A DNA stretch of 64,000 nt from UBA2330 sp049293015 (GTDB lineage: Bacteria; Bacteroidota; Ignavibacteria; Tepidaquicellales; Tepidaquicellaceae), in the NCBI GenBank assembly GCA_049293015.1, contig JBATSB010000171.1, positions 18,347 to 82,346 of the forward strand, given 5' to 3'. Position 1 is the first letter of the stretch. Every line of letters begins with the position of its first letter. Below are positions 1 through 8,618 of this stretch, one piece after another. The position numbers and the translations under genes were made by a program. The notes under the pieces are model-generated. The model had not been told where the DNA came from, did no database searches, and was given only the letters and a program-made list of their open reading frames with translations.

Positions 1-1020
1 AAATTTATTTAATTTATTTTTATCATTTGAAGCATTCAGAAATTCAGAATTTATTGTTTCAAATGACTTCTTTCTTTTGAATATAAGTTCATCTATAAAT
101 TCATATACATATTTATAATCGATAAGATCTGAAAAATATGCATGCACAATTTCCGTTGCCAGCTTTGCCTTTGCATCAAATATTTCAAAAAATCTTTTCT
201 CTCTTTCTTTTTCCTTTGCATCAAAAAATATTATATTAAAATATCCGCCAACTCCCATATTATATTTTGCAGCTGCAATTGTCGCTCTTATAAGCTGTAT
301 CATTCCTTCGACTCTGTCAATATTATGCCGTCGCTCATCTAATGTCTTACTGCTGACATAATCAGAAAAAACTATCTGCGCCGAATCCGATCCTGAACCC
401 ACCGTCTCAAAAATTGTACCTGCCGGCTCCATGCTCATTTCAGATTTCAAGGAAAGTTTGAATATTTTAAATTCTTCACTGCTGTCAAATCCACAAATTA
501 TCGCTGCATTAAGAAAAATTGATTCTACCTCATCTGCATTCTTCCAGTTTATTAAATCAAAAACTTTTTCTTTCAAATCCTTCTGACTTATCTCAATCTT
601 TTCATTATCCTTTCCGGAATAATAACCCGTATTAAAATCATCTGTATCAAAATTAAAATATCCTTTTATGACATCACTGACATGTTTATGCTTTACATCC
701 ATCATAGCATTAAATCCAATATCACCAATTTCATCTATGCTTTTAAAATTTTTTGCCATGTCATTATTCTTTTTACCGAGCCGCCTGTATTCTTCAAGTA
801 ATTTCTGTCTGATAGTCCGTCTGATCTCGTCACCAATAGCAGTAGTCCCAGTACCTCCGTAAACTGCTTCGATTTTTACATTCTCCCTAATTTCATCCGG
901 TATAAGATTTTGTATTTTATCTGAAGACATCATTATTCTATCAGATCCTATTGTTGTCTGTTCATCACAGCACATTGCACCTGAGTGCGAATTAAATTTC
1001 AATGCGTTTATTACTGTCAT
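1..1020 (-). CDS. Proteasome/HslV-like Ntn-hydrolase subunit, candidate active paralog (3' end outside window)
   Basis: My translation of the minus strand gives 340 codons with no stop before the window edge, so the 3' end is missing; the paralog next door has 344 residues, so little is lost. The start reads MTVINALKF. If Met is removed, Thr becomes residue 1, and Asp18, Gln20, Thr22, Gly24 and Lys34 then line up with HslV Thr1, Asp17, Gln19, Thr21, Gly23 and Lys33 with a one-residue shift. A GGTG turn follows, then a region of about 100 residues with no HslV counterpart, a GSGS at 208-211 (compare the proteasome Ser129 loop), and a helix ending GVGGYFNIIFF like the last helix-strand of proteasome beta subunits. 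Family membership is inferred from these motifs. It is last in an operon with its Gly2 paralog (17 bp gap) and a cyclase-like gene. Substrate and unfoldase partner are unknown; no HslU or other AAA ATPase is in view. Confidence 0.6.
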   Translation of the reverse strand, partial: MTVINALKFNSHSGAMCCDEQTTIGSDRIMMSSDKIQNLIPDEIRENVKIEAVYGGTGTTAIGDEIRRTIRQKLLEEYRRLGKKNNDMAKNFKSIDEIGDIGFNAMMDVKHKHVSDVIKGYFNFDTDDFNTGYYSGKDNEKIEISQKDLKEKVFDLINWKNADEVESIFLNAAIICGFDSSEEFKIFKLSLKSEMSMEPAGTIFETVGSGSDSAQIVFSDYVSSKTLDERRHNIDRVEGMIQLIRATIAAAKYNMGVGGYFNIIFFDAKEKEREKRFFEIFDAKAKLATEIVHAYFSDLIDYKYVYEFIDELIFKRKKSFETINSEFLNASNDKNKLNKF

Positions 1021-1037
1021 AATGTATTCTCAATTAT

Positions 1038-2072
1038 TTAATTAATTTTATATCCTCTTAAAAATAAATTTAGTTTATCTAAATCACTAACATTTTCAAA
1101 AAATGATCTCTCCGCTTCTGAAAAAATAAATTCATCTGAACTGAATACTATCTTGTCAACTAAATTATAGCAAATTTCTTTTTGAATAAAACCATTATCA
1201 AAAGCTCCGACTATCTCTTTAAGCAACTGTGCCCTATCTCCGTTCACTTCTCTGAATCTGCCGGCATGATCTTTACCTGTACCGTCTATATATATGATAT
1301 CATAATAACCGCCAATCTCGCTATTTCTTATTGCTGTATGATTCGTTATCCTTATTAATTCAGTCATTCCTGCAACCCTGTCAATGCCGTTTCGTCTCTG
1401 TTCAAGCGTCAGAGAATTGATCAGTCCGGAAAATGCAAGAGAAGTACTGGTCGAACCTGCACCAACTGCATTATACATGCTCGTTGATATATATAAATGT
1501 GTCATACCTCCGTAAAAATCAAAAGCATTAAATCCATACTCTCTGTCTGTTCCGATTATTATAGCTTCAACTTCACTTATGTTTTTCATGTTGTCATTTT
1601 TCATCATAATAATATCTAGTGCATTTGAAATTATTTTGCTGTCTTTAATTTCAATTTTCTTTTCATTTTTCTCATAATATCCTCTGTTAAAATCATCAAG
1701 ACTGAATCCCATTATGCCGTAAAGTTTTTTATTAACTTTATCATGAGAGATCTTTTGAAATACTTCTAATGAAATTCTCCCTATATCCTCTACCGTTCTG
1801 AAAATTTCTTTTTCTTTTCCTGATTTCTTAAAATCAGAATATCTTTCATTCAAAGAGGTTTTGATTTTTGAAATTACTTCATTGACAACTGACAAATTAC
1901 CTGTGCCTCCAAATACAGCTTCAAGACCAAGTTCATTACTCATCTCTTCTGTAATTAATGACTGCATATTATCGGTTGTAAGAACTCTCCGCCTTCCTCC
2001 AATGAAAAATTCTTCATCTGTTATTATTGCACCTGATGTGTTACTGAATTTTAATGAATTAACTAATCCCAT
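1038..2072 (-). CDS. Proteasome/HslV-like Ntn-hydrolase paralog lacking Thr1 and Lys33 equivalents
   Basis: This 344-residue protein is collinear with its downstream neighbour: MGLVNSLKF against MTVINALKF, FGGTG against YGGTG, GAGS against GSGS, and a matching final segment with ERRNGIDRVAGMTELIR and IGGYYDIIYI. Position 2, where the sister has the putative Thr nucleophile, is Gly, and the Lys34 equivalent is Asn, while Asp18 is kept. By analogy with non-catalytic proteasome subunits it should be inactive and may be structural or regulatory in a mixed ring; that is inference. The start lies 1 bp after the stop of the cyclase-like gene and the stop lies 17 bp before the sister start, so all three genes are very likely co-transcribed. 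A distinct Ntn enzyme using another nucleophile cannot be excluded. Confidence 0.6.
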   Translation of the reverse strand: MGLVNSLKFSNTSGAIITDEEFFIGGRRRVLTTDNMQSLITEEMSNELGLEAVFGGTGNLSVVNEVISKIKTSLNERYSDFKKSGKEKEIFRTVEDIGRISLEVFQKISHDKVNKKLYGIMGFSLDDFNRGYYEKNEKKIEIKDSKIISNALDIIMMKNDNMKNISEVEAIIIGTDREYGFNAFDFYGGMTHLYISTSMYNAVGAGSTSTSLAFSGLINSLTLEQRRNGIDRVAGMTELIRITNHTAIRNSEIGGYYDIIYIDGTGKDHAGRFREVNGDRAQLLKEIVGAFDNGFIQKEICYNLVDKIVFSSDEFIFSEAERSFFENVSDLDKLNLFLRGYKIN

Positions 2073-2073
2073 T

Positions 2074-2892
2074 TTATTGATTTTCTATTTTTAATAAATA
2101 CAATCTGCTTGGTGCTGCATCTGCTTTAAATCCTGGTATTTGTATATTTAGTAAATATCTTCCGTCTTTTATTTTATCACCCATAAAAGCCATTTCAGTA
2201 ATAGTTTTCACTGAGTGATCCTTTACATTAACTTCATGACTTCCCTGTTTTACGTCCCAATAAATATGATGTGCCGACAATTTTCCCTCATCAAAAGTCC
2301 TGTCAACTGAAGGCAGATCGAGTATCAAATGTTTCACTTTTAATTTTGATATATATTTCATTGCTTCAATAGAAAAAAATGGCGGCAGATTATTCAAGTA
2401 TTTTCTGATCTTTTTTTCCTCACTGTTTGGAAGCGTTCTGATAATTAATCCTTTACAAAAATCAGCATCAGCAAATTTAATTTTTTCTCTCAGACATTTT
2501 TCCGTTATCAAATAATCTTCTTTATTTTTTTGCGGATCATAAGTATCATTAGTATCTGTTGAACATTCAGGCGTAACTGTAATTAAAGTCGCCGGTATAA
2601 AAATATCTTTTAAGACACTTTCTATTGAAATTCTTTCAAATGAAATATGTCCTATACATTCAGTATGAGTTCCGTTGCAATGCGGGATAAATTTGTATTC
2701 TTCAAAATTGCATCCGCCACCTTCATTCGTATCTCCTATAAATTCCCCTGATCTGTAAGCTTTTGCGGAAGCTCTTTCCACATCATATGTGTTTGGCTGG
2801 TCTCCATAAAAATCCATTGGAATAGAAATCTCTATCGGATCTGACAGATCACTTTTATACTCGATACAATTTATAGAAAACCGAATCACCAA
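2074..2892 (-). CDS. Cyclase-family (kynurenine formamidase-like) metal-dependent hydrolase
   Basis: The 272-residue protein has HCNGTHTECIGH near residue 71-82, a good match to the HxGTHxDxxxH metal-binding signature of the cyclase/kynurenine formamidase family (Pfam Cyclase). The usual Asp is Glu here. Length fits the family (about 210-270). Further conserved-looking parts are KGLIIRT, LILDLPSVDR with a downstream HHIYW, and a C-terminal PGFKADAAPSRLYL. Family members hydrolyse amide or lactone bonds with a divalent metal; the actual substrate is not predictable. It is the first gene of the operon leading into the two proteasome-like genes, with only 1 bp to the next start. No kynurenine pathway genes are nearby, so a tryptophan-degradation role has no support. 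Confidence 0.75.
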   Translation of the reverse strand: MVIRFSINCIEYKSDLSDPIEISIPMDFYGDQPNTYDVERASAKAYRSGEFIGDTNEGGGCNFEEYKFIPHCNGTHTECIGHISFERISIESVLKDIFIPATLITVTPECSTDTNDTYDPQKNKEDYLITEKCLREKIKFADADFCKGLIIRTLPNSEEKKIRKYLNNLPPFFSIEAMKYISKLKVKHLILDLPSVDRTFDEGKLSAHHIYWDVKQGSHEVNVKDHSVKTITEMAFMGDKIKDGRYLLNIQIPGFKADAAPSRLYLLKIENQ

Positions 2893-3454
2893 AATTTTTC
2901 TTTTACCAAAGTATTTTTATTTGGCAAATAATTCAATTCAGATTATTAAGGGTATTTATTTAAAATTGCTTTGATGAAGATTAAAAAAATATATAGTGCT
3001 ATATGATTTATAGTGGAAACTAGTTAGAAAATATTTTTATTTTTTTAAATTTTGTCATTCTGCCTGCTCTTAGCGGGAATCCAGTCATCACTACACTAAT
3101 TTGATATTCAGGGTCTATTCATTAAATACAATTGAAAATAATTGTCAAGCATAGCATCTGCTCCTCATAAATTATTACTAACTCCAATGTTTATAATGCT
3201 ATTTTTATCACTCCCCATTATATAGAAACAATAAATATTCATATCTTTCTATATAACTTTTTTAATTGGATTCCAGCTAAGAGCAGGCAGAATGACATTG
3301 ATGAAATTTGAAGAAGTTGCTAAATGAAAGGATAATATCTATAGAAAATAAAAGTCACAGTAAATCATATTGAACCAAATAATTTTATTGCAATATTGTT
3401 TACGCATTTTAAAAAATATTTATAAATTTTATTTTAAAAGAAAATAAACTAATT
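2893..3454. other. Intergenic region, divergent promoters plus MITE-like element
   Basis: This 562-bp gap separates the divergent cyclase-like and SRAP genes and must contain both promoters. It is strongly AT-rich. Its only recognisable content is the inverted-repeat element at 3053-3297; no convincing small gene was seen. Confidence 0.6.
3053..3297. repeat. MITE-like element with 32-bp terminal inverted repeats
   Basis: The left arm 3053-3084 starts TGTCATTCTGCCTGCTCTTA and the right arm 3266-3297 is its reverse complement at 30 of 32 positions. The 245-bp unit has an AT-rich interior without an open reading frame. This architecture fits a non-autonomous transposable element or a large extragenic palindrome. 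No clear target-site duplication is seen beyond TT on both sides, and no transposase is in the window, so the mobile interpretation is inferred. Confidence 0.6.
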
Positions 3455-4135
3455 ATGTGCAGACAATTCATTACAGCAGGAAAACTTTCTAATCTGAGAA
3501 AATTGATTGAGAAGACATATAACGAAGATATAAAGATAAAACTTCTTGGTGAGATCGCTGAAGAAGAGGAAAATATTCAGGAAGAAATTGAAAAGGAACT
3601 GAAAGAAACAATTAAACGGAATAAAGATTTTGATGCAATACTTACTCACGATGTACCTGTTATAGCTTATGATAATGGCGAGAAATTTCTTACAAAGATG
3701 AAATGGGGAATTCGATTCAGCCCCGAAAAAAAATCTCCGCTGATATTTAATTCAAGGGATGATACTATTCAAACAAAACCTTTCTGGACAAGAACTTTTG
3801 ACAAGAACCGAATTCTGATCCCTATGTTTGGATTCTATGAATGGCAGGATAAAGGCGGAAAGAAAAAAGTAAAAACTAAAATTACTTTACCCGGCAGAAA
3901 TTTATTTATGGTGCCCGGCCTGTATTGGAAAAATAAACAGGGTATAAATGAATTCACATTGATCACAACTTCACCCAGCAGCTTCATGAAAAAAATTCAC
4001 AGCCGCATGCCGGTGATACTCGATGATAAAAATGTATTTAATTATTTTATTGATTCTTATGAAGAGAATGCTGAGAAGCTGATACCATCTGAAGGCAACT
4101 TGAATCTTGAAGAAGAAAAATCTGATAATCTATAG
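3455..4135 (+). CDS. SRAP-domain protein (YedK/HMCES family), abasic-site DNA-protein crosslinker
   Basis: The 226-residue protein starts MCRQF, giving Cys2 as the N-terminal nucleophile once Met is removed. The other family residues are visible: Asn99 in FNSRDDT, Glu129 in GFYEW and His182 in HSRMP. KWGI at 83-86 and LITTSP at 169-174 also match the fold. Family members form a thiazolidine crosslink to abasic sites in single-stranded DNA and shield them from cleavage. Residues 30-55 form a charged helix longer than in E. coli YedK. The gene is monocistronic and its TAG stop is shared within the palindrome CTATAG with the stop of the convergent MFS gene. No LexA site was recognised. Confidence 0.93.
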   Translation: MCRQFITAGKLSNLRKLIEKTYNEDIKIKLLGEIAEEEENIQEEIEKELKETIKRNKDFDAILTHDVPVIAYDNGEKFLTKMKWGIRFSPEKKSPLIFNSRDDTIQTKPFWTRTFDKNRILIPMFGFYEWQDKGGKKKVKTKITLPGRNLFMVPGLYWKNKQGINEFTLITTSPSSFMKKIHSRMPVILDDKNVFNYFIDSYEENAEKLIPSEGNLNLEEEKSDNL

Positions 4136-5377
4136 TTTGAGACTTCTGAGCCGTGGTGAAAATATTGTAACACATGTTACAATGATCAATGTCATCAGTC
4201 CACCAAAAATTACTGACGGAACAGTTCCCATAAGTTTCGCAGCCACTCCCGATTCAAATGCTCCAATTTCATTTGATGAACCAATAAACATACTGTTGAC
4301 TGCAGATACTTTACCTTTCATATTATCAGGTGTAAGCAGTTGAATTACTGTACTTCTGATAACAACACTCATGCTGTCAAATGCACCGCTGAAGCAAAGC
4401 ACTACAAGCGATAATAAAAAACTTTTTGATAATCCAAAAATAACAATACAAATTCCAAATCCGAAAACTCCTATAAGCAGATTCCTTCCGGCATTTCCCG
4501 TGATCGGTCTCCTAGTCATTAAAAGAGCCATTGTTACAGCACCAACCGACGGCGCTGCTCTTAACATTCCTAATCCTTCGGGTCCGACAAATAAAATTTC
4601 GCCCGCAAATATCGGAAGCAATGCCACAGCTCCTCCAAATAATACCGCAAACAGATCTAATGATATTGCTCCTAAAATAATTTTCTTCTCGAAAACAAAT
4701 TTCAGCCCTGATGTAAGTTTTTCCTTTAGAGATAAGAGAGCAACGAACTCAGGAATAGGTTTATTTTTTATAGTTGAGATCAGTATGATTGCAATAATCC
4801 AGAATAGGACTATTATTGAATAAGTGTTCACAGCTCCAATAAATCCGTATAACATTCCTCCTAATGCAGGACCAGTAACTGCCCCTGTCTGCCAGGTCGA
4901 TGTGTTCCATGTGATCGCATTCGGTAAACTTTCCTTGGGTACAAGCTGCGCAACAAATGCAAAAAATGAAGGTGATGAAAATCCTCTGCCAATTCCGCTT
5001 AAAAATATTATGCTGTAAATTGCTATAACTTTATTTGAATATAAAACTTCAATTCCGTCTGTTGAAACAAAAAGGAGAAGAATTGAACAAAGTGTCATAA
5101 GAATTACTGAAGACATAACGATTTTTTTTCTGTCATTAGTATCAGTTATATGACCTGCAAATATTAAAGTACAGATAGAGGGAATAGCTTCAGCAAGACC
5201 GATCAGTCCTAAAGACAAAGGATCTTTAGTGATCTCATAGATCTGCCAGCCCACTATTACTGCCTGCATCTGAGATGCTATAGTTATACATAATCTGGCA
5301 ATGTTAAAATTTCTGAACTCCGGAAATCTTAATGCCTCATAAGGATCATGTTTTTTAACAGAAATATTATTATTCAA
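4130..5377 (-). CDS. MFS transporter, EntS/MFS_3-like exporter
   Basis: The 415-residue protein is almost entirely hydrophobic with about 12 predicted membrane segments, the usual MFS size. The loop after the second helix reads GHITDTNDRKKIV, the MFS motif A (G-x3-D-x3-R-K). The N-terminus (DPYEALRFPEFRNFNIARL) and the motif GWQIYEITKDPLSLGLIGL are typical of the EntS-like enterobactin/multidrug exporter group. It probably exports a small molecule from the cytoplasm; the substrate is unknown. It stands alone and converges on the SRAP gene with a 6-bp overlap of the two 3' ends. Confidence 0.85.
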   Translation of the reverse strand: MNNNISVKKHDPYEALRFPEFRNFNIARLCITIASQMQAVIVGWQIYEITKDPLSLGLIGLAEAIPSICTLIFAGHITDTNDRKKIVMSSVILMTLCSILLLFVSTDGIEVLYSNKVIAIYSIIFLSGIGRGFSSPSFFAFVAQLVPKESLPNAITWNTSTWQTGAVTGPALGGMLYGFIGAVNTYSIIVLFWIIAIILISTIKNKPIPEFVALLSLKEKLTSGLKFVFEKKIILGAISLDLFAVLFGGAVALLPIFAGEILFVGPEGLGMLRAAPSVGAVTMALLMTRRPITGNAGRNLLIGVFGFGICIVIFGLSKSFLLSLVVLCFSGAFDSMSVVIRSTVIQLLTPDNMKGKVSAVNSMFIGSSNEIGAFESGVAAKLMGTVPSVIFGGLMTLIIVTCVTIFSPRLRSLKL

Positions 5378-5792
5378 AAAATTTCACTCTGTAAATATTT
5401 AAAACAAATATGAATTTTAATCATGTGATTCAGCTCTTAAACAAATTTTAATCAGTTAATATAATACTTTTTAGAATGCTTTAAAATAATGTTATTGATA
5501 ATTAGATTTGAAATTGTTTGTTGCCTAAATTACAAACTTTCGTTCCCGCAGAGTCTCGTGATCTTCGGACTATGCGGATAATGTATCTTCGTTCCCGCAG
5601 AGATACGTGATCTGTGGAAAATGTATTAAAGTTATTTTACTATAATGAAAATTTAGAGTTAATATACTGAAAATATCAATCTTCAAAGAAAGTAAATTTT
5701 TTCAAAAAGCATATAATTCAGAATAAAATAAAAATTTATAAATGATTATATTGGTAGGTATTTAACACATTTCTCACTTAAATTTTTTAAAC
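5378..5792. other. Intergenic region between divergent MFS and ppdK genes
   Basis: This 415-bp AT-rich gap must contain the promoters of the divergent MFS transporter and pyruvate phosphate dikinase genes. It also holds the short GC-richer direct repeat at 5541-5625. No open reading frame or RNA gene was recognised. Confidence 0.5.
5541..5625. repeat. Two-copy direct repeat, about 49-bp period
   Basis: CGTTCCCGCAGAG begins at 5541 and again at 5590. Each copy continues with a three-base variant, then CGTGATCT, and ends around GGATAATGT or GGAAAATGT. The repeats stand out from the AT-rich surroundings by their GC content. They could be a fragment of a dispersed repeat or a regulatory site upstream of ppdK; only the repetition itself is seen. 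Confidence 0.5.
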
Positions 5793-8513
5793 ATGTCAAA
5801 CAAATACGTTTACTATTTTGGAAACGGTAAGGCAGACGGAAAAGCAGATATGAAATCTCTTCTCGGCGGAAAAGGTGCAAACCTTGCTGAGATGACAAAC
5901 ATTAAACTGCCAGTTCCCCCAGGTTTTACTATCACCACAGAAGTTTGTAATAATTATTATGAAAACAAAAAAAAATATCCAAAGGATTTAAAAAAGCAGG
6001 TCGAGCTCGCACTTAAGAAAGTTGAGAAGGATATGAATTGTAAATTCGGCGATAATAAAAATCCATTACTCCTTAGTGTCAGATCAGGTGCCAGAGCTTC
6101 GATGCCGGGTATGATGGATACAGTTTTAAATCTTGGACTTAATGATGCCTCTGTAAAAGGACTCATAGAAAAAACCGGCAATGAAAGATTTGTATATGAT
6201 TCTTACAGAAGATTTGTTCAGATGTATGGAGACGTTGTTTTGGATCTTAAACCAAATGACAAAAATCAGATTGACCCGTTTGAGGTCATTATAGAGAAAA
6301 AGAAAGAGGAAAGAAAAATAAAAAATGATATTGATTTTACAGTAGAAGATCTGAAAGAACTTGTTGTCGAATTTAAAAAAGCTATTAAAACTGAAACCGG
6401 ACAGAATTTTCCTGATGATCCGATGGTGCAGCTTTGGGGTGCAATTGGAGCTGTGTTCAGATCATGGATGAATGACAGAGCTAAAGTTTACAGAAAATTA
6501 AACAATATTCCTGTCGAATGGGGAACTGCTGTGAACATTCAGTCTATGGTCTTTGGAAATCTCGGCGATACATCGGGAACAGGTGTAGCTTTTACGAGAA
6601 ATCCTTCCAATGGTGAAGATGAATTTTATGGTGAATATCTTATGAACGCACAGGGTGAAGACGTAGTAGCTGGTATCAGGACACCACTTCCTATTTCCGA
6701 ACTTAAAAAAGCAAAACCGAAAATGTATGCACAACTGGAAAAAGTAAGAAAGAGTCTAGAGAAGCATTACAAAGATATGATGGATGTAGAATTTACAATT
6801 CAGGATGAAGTTCTGTATATGCTTCAATGCCGTGCTGGAAAAAGAACAGGTTACGCTTCAGTTAAGATCGCTGTCGATATGGTAAAAGAAAAACTAATCA
6901 ATGAAAAAACCGCTGTGATGCGAGTAGATCCAGAACAGCTTAACCAGTTACTCAGACCTATCTTCAGTACTTCTGAAAAGCAGGAAGCAATCAAAGATGG
7001 AAGACTCCTTGCTATCGGATTAAATGCCGGACCTGGTGCTGCCTGCGGAAAAGTATATTTTAATTCCTTTGATGCCGTAAATGCACATGCAAGAGGAGAA
7101 AATGTTATACTTGTCAGAATAGAAACTTCACCCGAAGACATCAGAGGTATGAATGCATCAGAAGGAATTCTCACTTCGAGAGGCGGGATGACTTCTCATG
7201 CTGCACTTGTCGCCAGACAGATGGGAAAGGTTTGCGTTGCAGGGTGTGGTTCTCTTGAGATTGATTATCTTTTGAAGACTATCCGCGTTTCCGGTAAACC
7301 TCATGAAATTCATGAAGGTGATTTTATTTCAATTGATGGTTCTACAGGTGAAGTAATAACAGGCAAACTTCAGGCAAGACCATCAGAAATTCTACAAGTG
7401 CTGATTGATAAAACCATGAAGCCGAAAGATTCAAAACCATTTGGCTATTATACGACTTTTATGAAATTGGCTGATAAATACAGAAGACTCAAAATAAGAA
7501 CAAATGCTGATCAGCCAGATCAATGCGAAAATGCAATTTCATTTGGAGCAGAAGGAATTGGGCTTTGCAGAACAGAACACATGTTCTTTGGCGGAGATAG
7601 AATTGATGCAGTAAGAGAAATGATTCTTGCATACAGTACTGAAGGCAGAAAAAAAGCTCTCTTGAAAATTCTTCCATTTCAAAGAAAAGATTTTACAGAA
7701 ATTTTCAGAGTAATGGACGGACTTCCGGTGACTATTAGAACTCTCGATCCGCCATTACATGAATTCCTTCCTCACACTGAAATTGAGATCACTAAACTTG
7801 CAGAACTCATCGGTACCAGAGTTGATGAAATAAAATACAAGCTTAATGCTCTGAGAGAATTTAATCCAATGCTCGGACACCGTGGATGCAGGCTTGGTAT
7901 CTCATTTCCTGAGATCACTGAAATGCAGGCAAGAGCAATATTTGAAGCTGCTGCTGCTGTTCTCAAAGAAGGTAAAAAAGTTTTCCCGGAAATTATGATT
8001 CCTCTTATCGGACATGAAAAAGAATTCATAGAACAGGAAAAAATAATCAGAGAGACTGCTGCACAGGTCATGAAGGAAAAGAAAATAAAATTTAAATATA
8101 AAGTTGGTACTATGATTGAAATTCCCAGAGCTGCACTTGTAGCAGGAAAGATAGCCGAACATGCAGAGTTTTTCTCGTTTGGTACAAACGATCTGACTCA
8201 AATGACATTCGGAATCTCAAGAGATGACGCAGGTTCTTTCCTTCCTGATTACAGAGAAAAAGAAATTCTTAAACGTGATCCGTTTGAATCGATCGATACA
8301 GAAGGTGTCGGTATGCTTATGGAATTTGCAGTAAGAAAAGGCAGAGAGACACAGCCAAATATTAAATTAGGTATTTGCGGTGAACACGGCGGAGAACCAG
8401 ACTCTATAAAATTCTGTAATGACCTTGGTCTGGAATATGTCAGTTGCTCGCCATTCAGAGTACCAGTAGCAAGACTTGCGGCAGCCAGAGCTGAACTTGG
8501 AACAAAAAAGTAA
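5793..8513 (+). CDS. ppdK: Pyruvate, phosphate dikinase
   Basis: The 906-residue enzyme converts pyruvate, ATP and phosphate to PEP, AMP and pyrophosphate, reversibly, in the cytosol. The order is an ATP-grasp-like N-terminal domain (GGKGANLAEM at about 26-35, RSGARASMPGMMDT near 106-119), the central swivelling domain with catalytic His469 in GGMTSHAALVARQMG, and a C-terminal TIM barrel with GTNDLTQMTFGISRDD and catalytic Cys862 in GICGEHGG. All key motifs are intact and the length is typical (about 870-910). A hairpin terminator follows at 8556-8602. The next gene makes pyruvate from a 2-hydroxy acid such as lactate, so a gluconeogenic link is possible. Confidence 0.97.
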   Translation: MSNKYVYYFGNGKADGKADMKSLLGGKGANLAEMTNIKLPVPPGFTITTEVCNNYYENKKKYPKDLKKQVELALKKVEKDMNCKFGDNKNPLLLSVRSGARASMPGMMDTVLNLGLNDASVKGLIEKTGNERFVYDSYRRFVQMYGDVVLDLKPNDKNQIDPFEVIIEKKKEERKIKNDIDFTVEDLKELVVEFKKAIKTETGQNFPDDPMVQLWGAIGAVFRSWMNDRAKVYRKLNNIPVEWGTAVNIQSMVFGNLGDTSGTGVAFTRNPSNGEDEFYGEYLMNAQGEDVVAGIRTPLPISELKKAKPKMYAQLEKVRKSLEKHYKDMMDVEFTIQDEVLYMLQCRAGKRTGYASVKIAVDMVKEKLINEKTAVMRVDPEQLNQLLRPIFSTSEKQEAIKDGRLLAIGLNAGPGAACGKVYFNSFDAVNAHARGENVILVRIETSPEDIRGMNASEGILTSRGGMTSHAALVARQMGKVCVAGCGSLEIDYLLKTIRVSGKPHEIHEGDFISIDGSTGEVITGKLQARPSEILQVLIDKTMKPKDSKPFGYYTTFMKLADKYRRLKIRTNADQPDQCENAISFGAEGIGLCRTEHMFFGGDRIDAVREMILAYSTEGRKKALLKILPFQRKDFTEIFRVMDGLPVTIRTLDPPLHEFLPHTEIEITKLAELIGTRVDEIKYKLNALREFNPMLGHRGCRLGISFPEITEMQARAIFEAAAAVLKEGKKVFPEIMIPLIGHEKEFIEQEKIIRETAAQVMKEKKIKFKYKVGTMIEIPRAALVAGKIAEHAEFFSFGTNDLTQMTFGISRDDAGSFLPDYREKEILKRDPFESIDTEGVGMLMEFAVRKGRETQPNIKLGICGEHGGEPDSIKFCNDLGLEYVSCSPFRVPVARLAAARAELGTKK

Positions 8514-8555
8514 TATTTCTTTGAAATTATTTTCAGGAAAAAAATTATTGTTATA

Positions 8556-8602
8556 TCAGGGTATGTTTAATTTTTCAAAATTATTTATACCCTGAGTTTT
8601 TC
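8556..8602 (+). terminator. Rho-independent terminator after ppdK
   Basis: TCAGGGTAT (8556-8564) pairs with ATACCCTGA (8587-8595) in a perfect 9-bp stem with a 22-nt AT-rich loop, followed by GTTTTTC. It lies 43 bp after the ppdK stop and just before the next start, so the two genes may be transcribed separately. Confidence 0.65.
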
Positions 8603-8618
8603 ATAATATAATAATTAT

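Noticed and set aside
3053..3297. Complete insertion sequence
   Set aside because: No transposase frame between the inverted ends; only a non-autonomous element is possible.
3190..3300. tRNA gene in intergenic DNA
   Set aside because: No cloverleaf or CCA-type pattern could be formed here or elsewhere in the window by inspection.
7772..8201. Antisense frames within ppdK and in the paralogs
   Set aside because: They are shadows of strong coding sequence on the other strand and have no independent motif.
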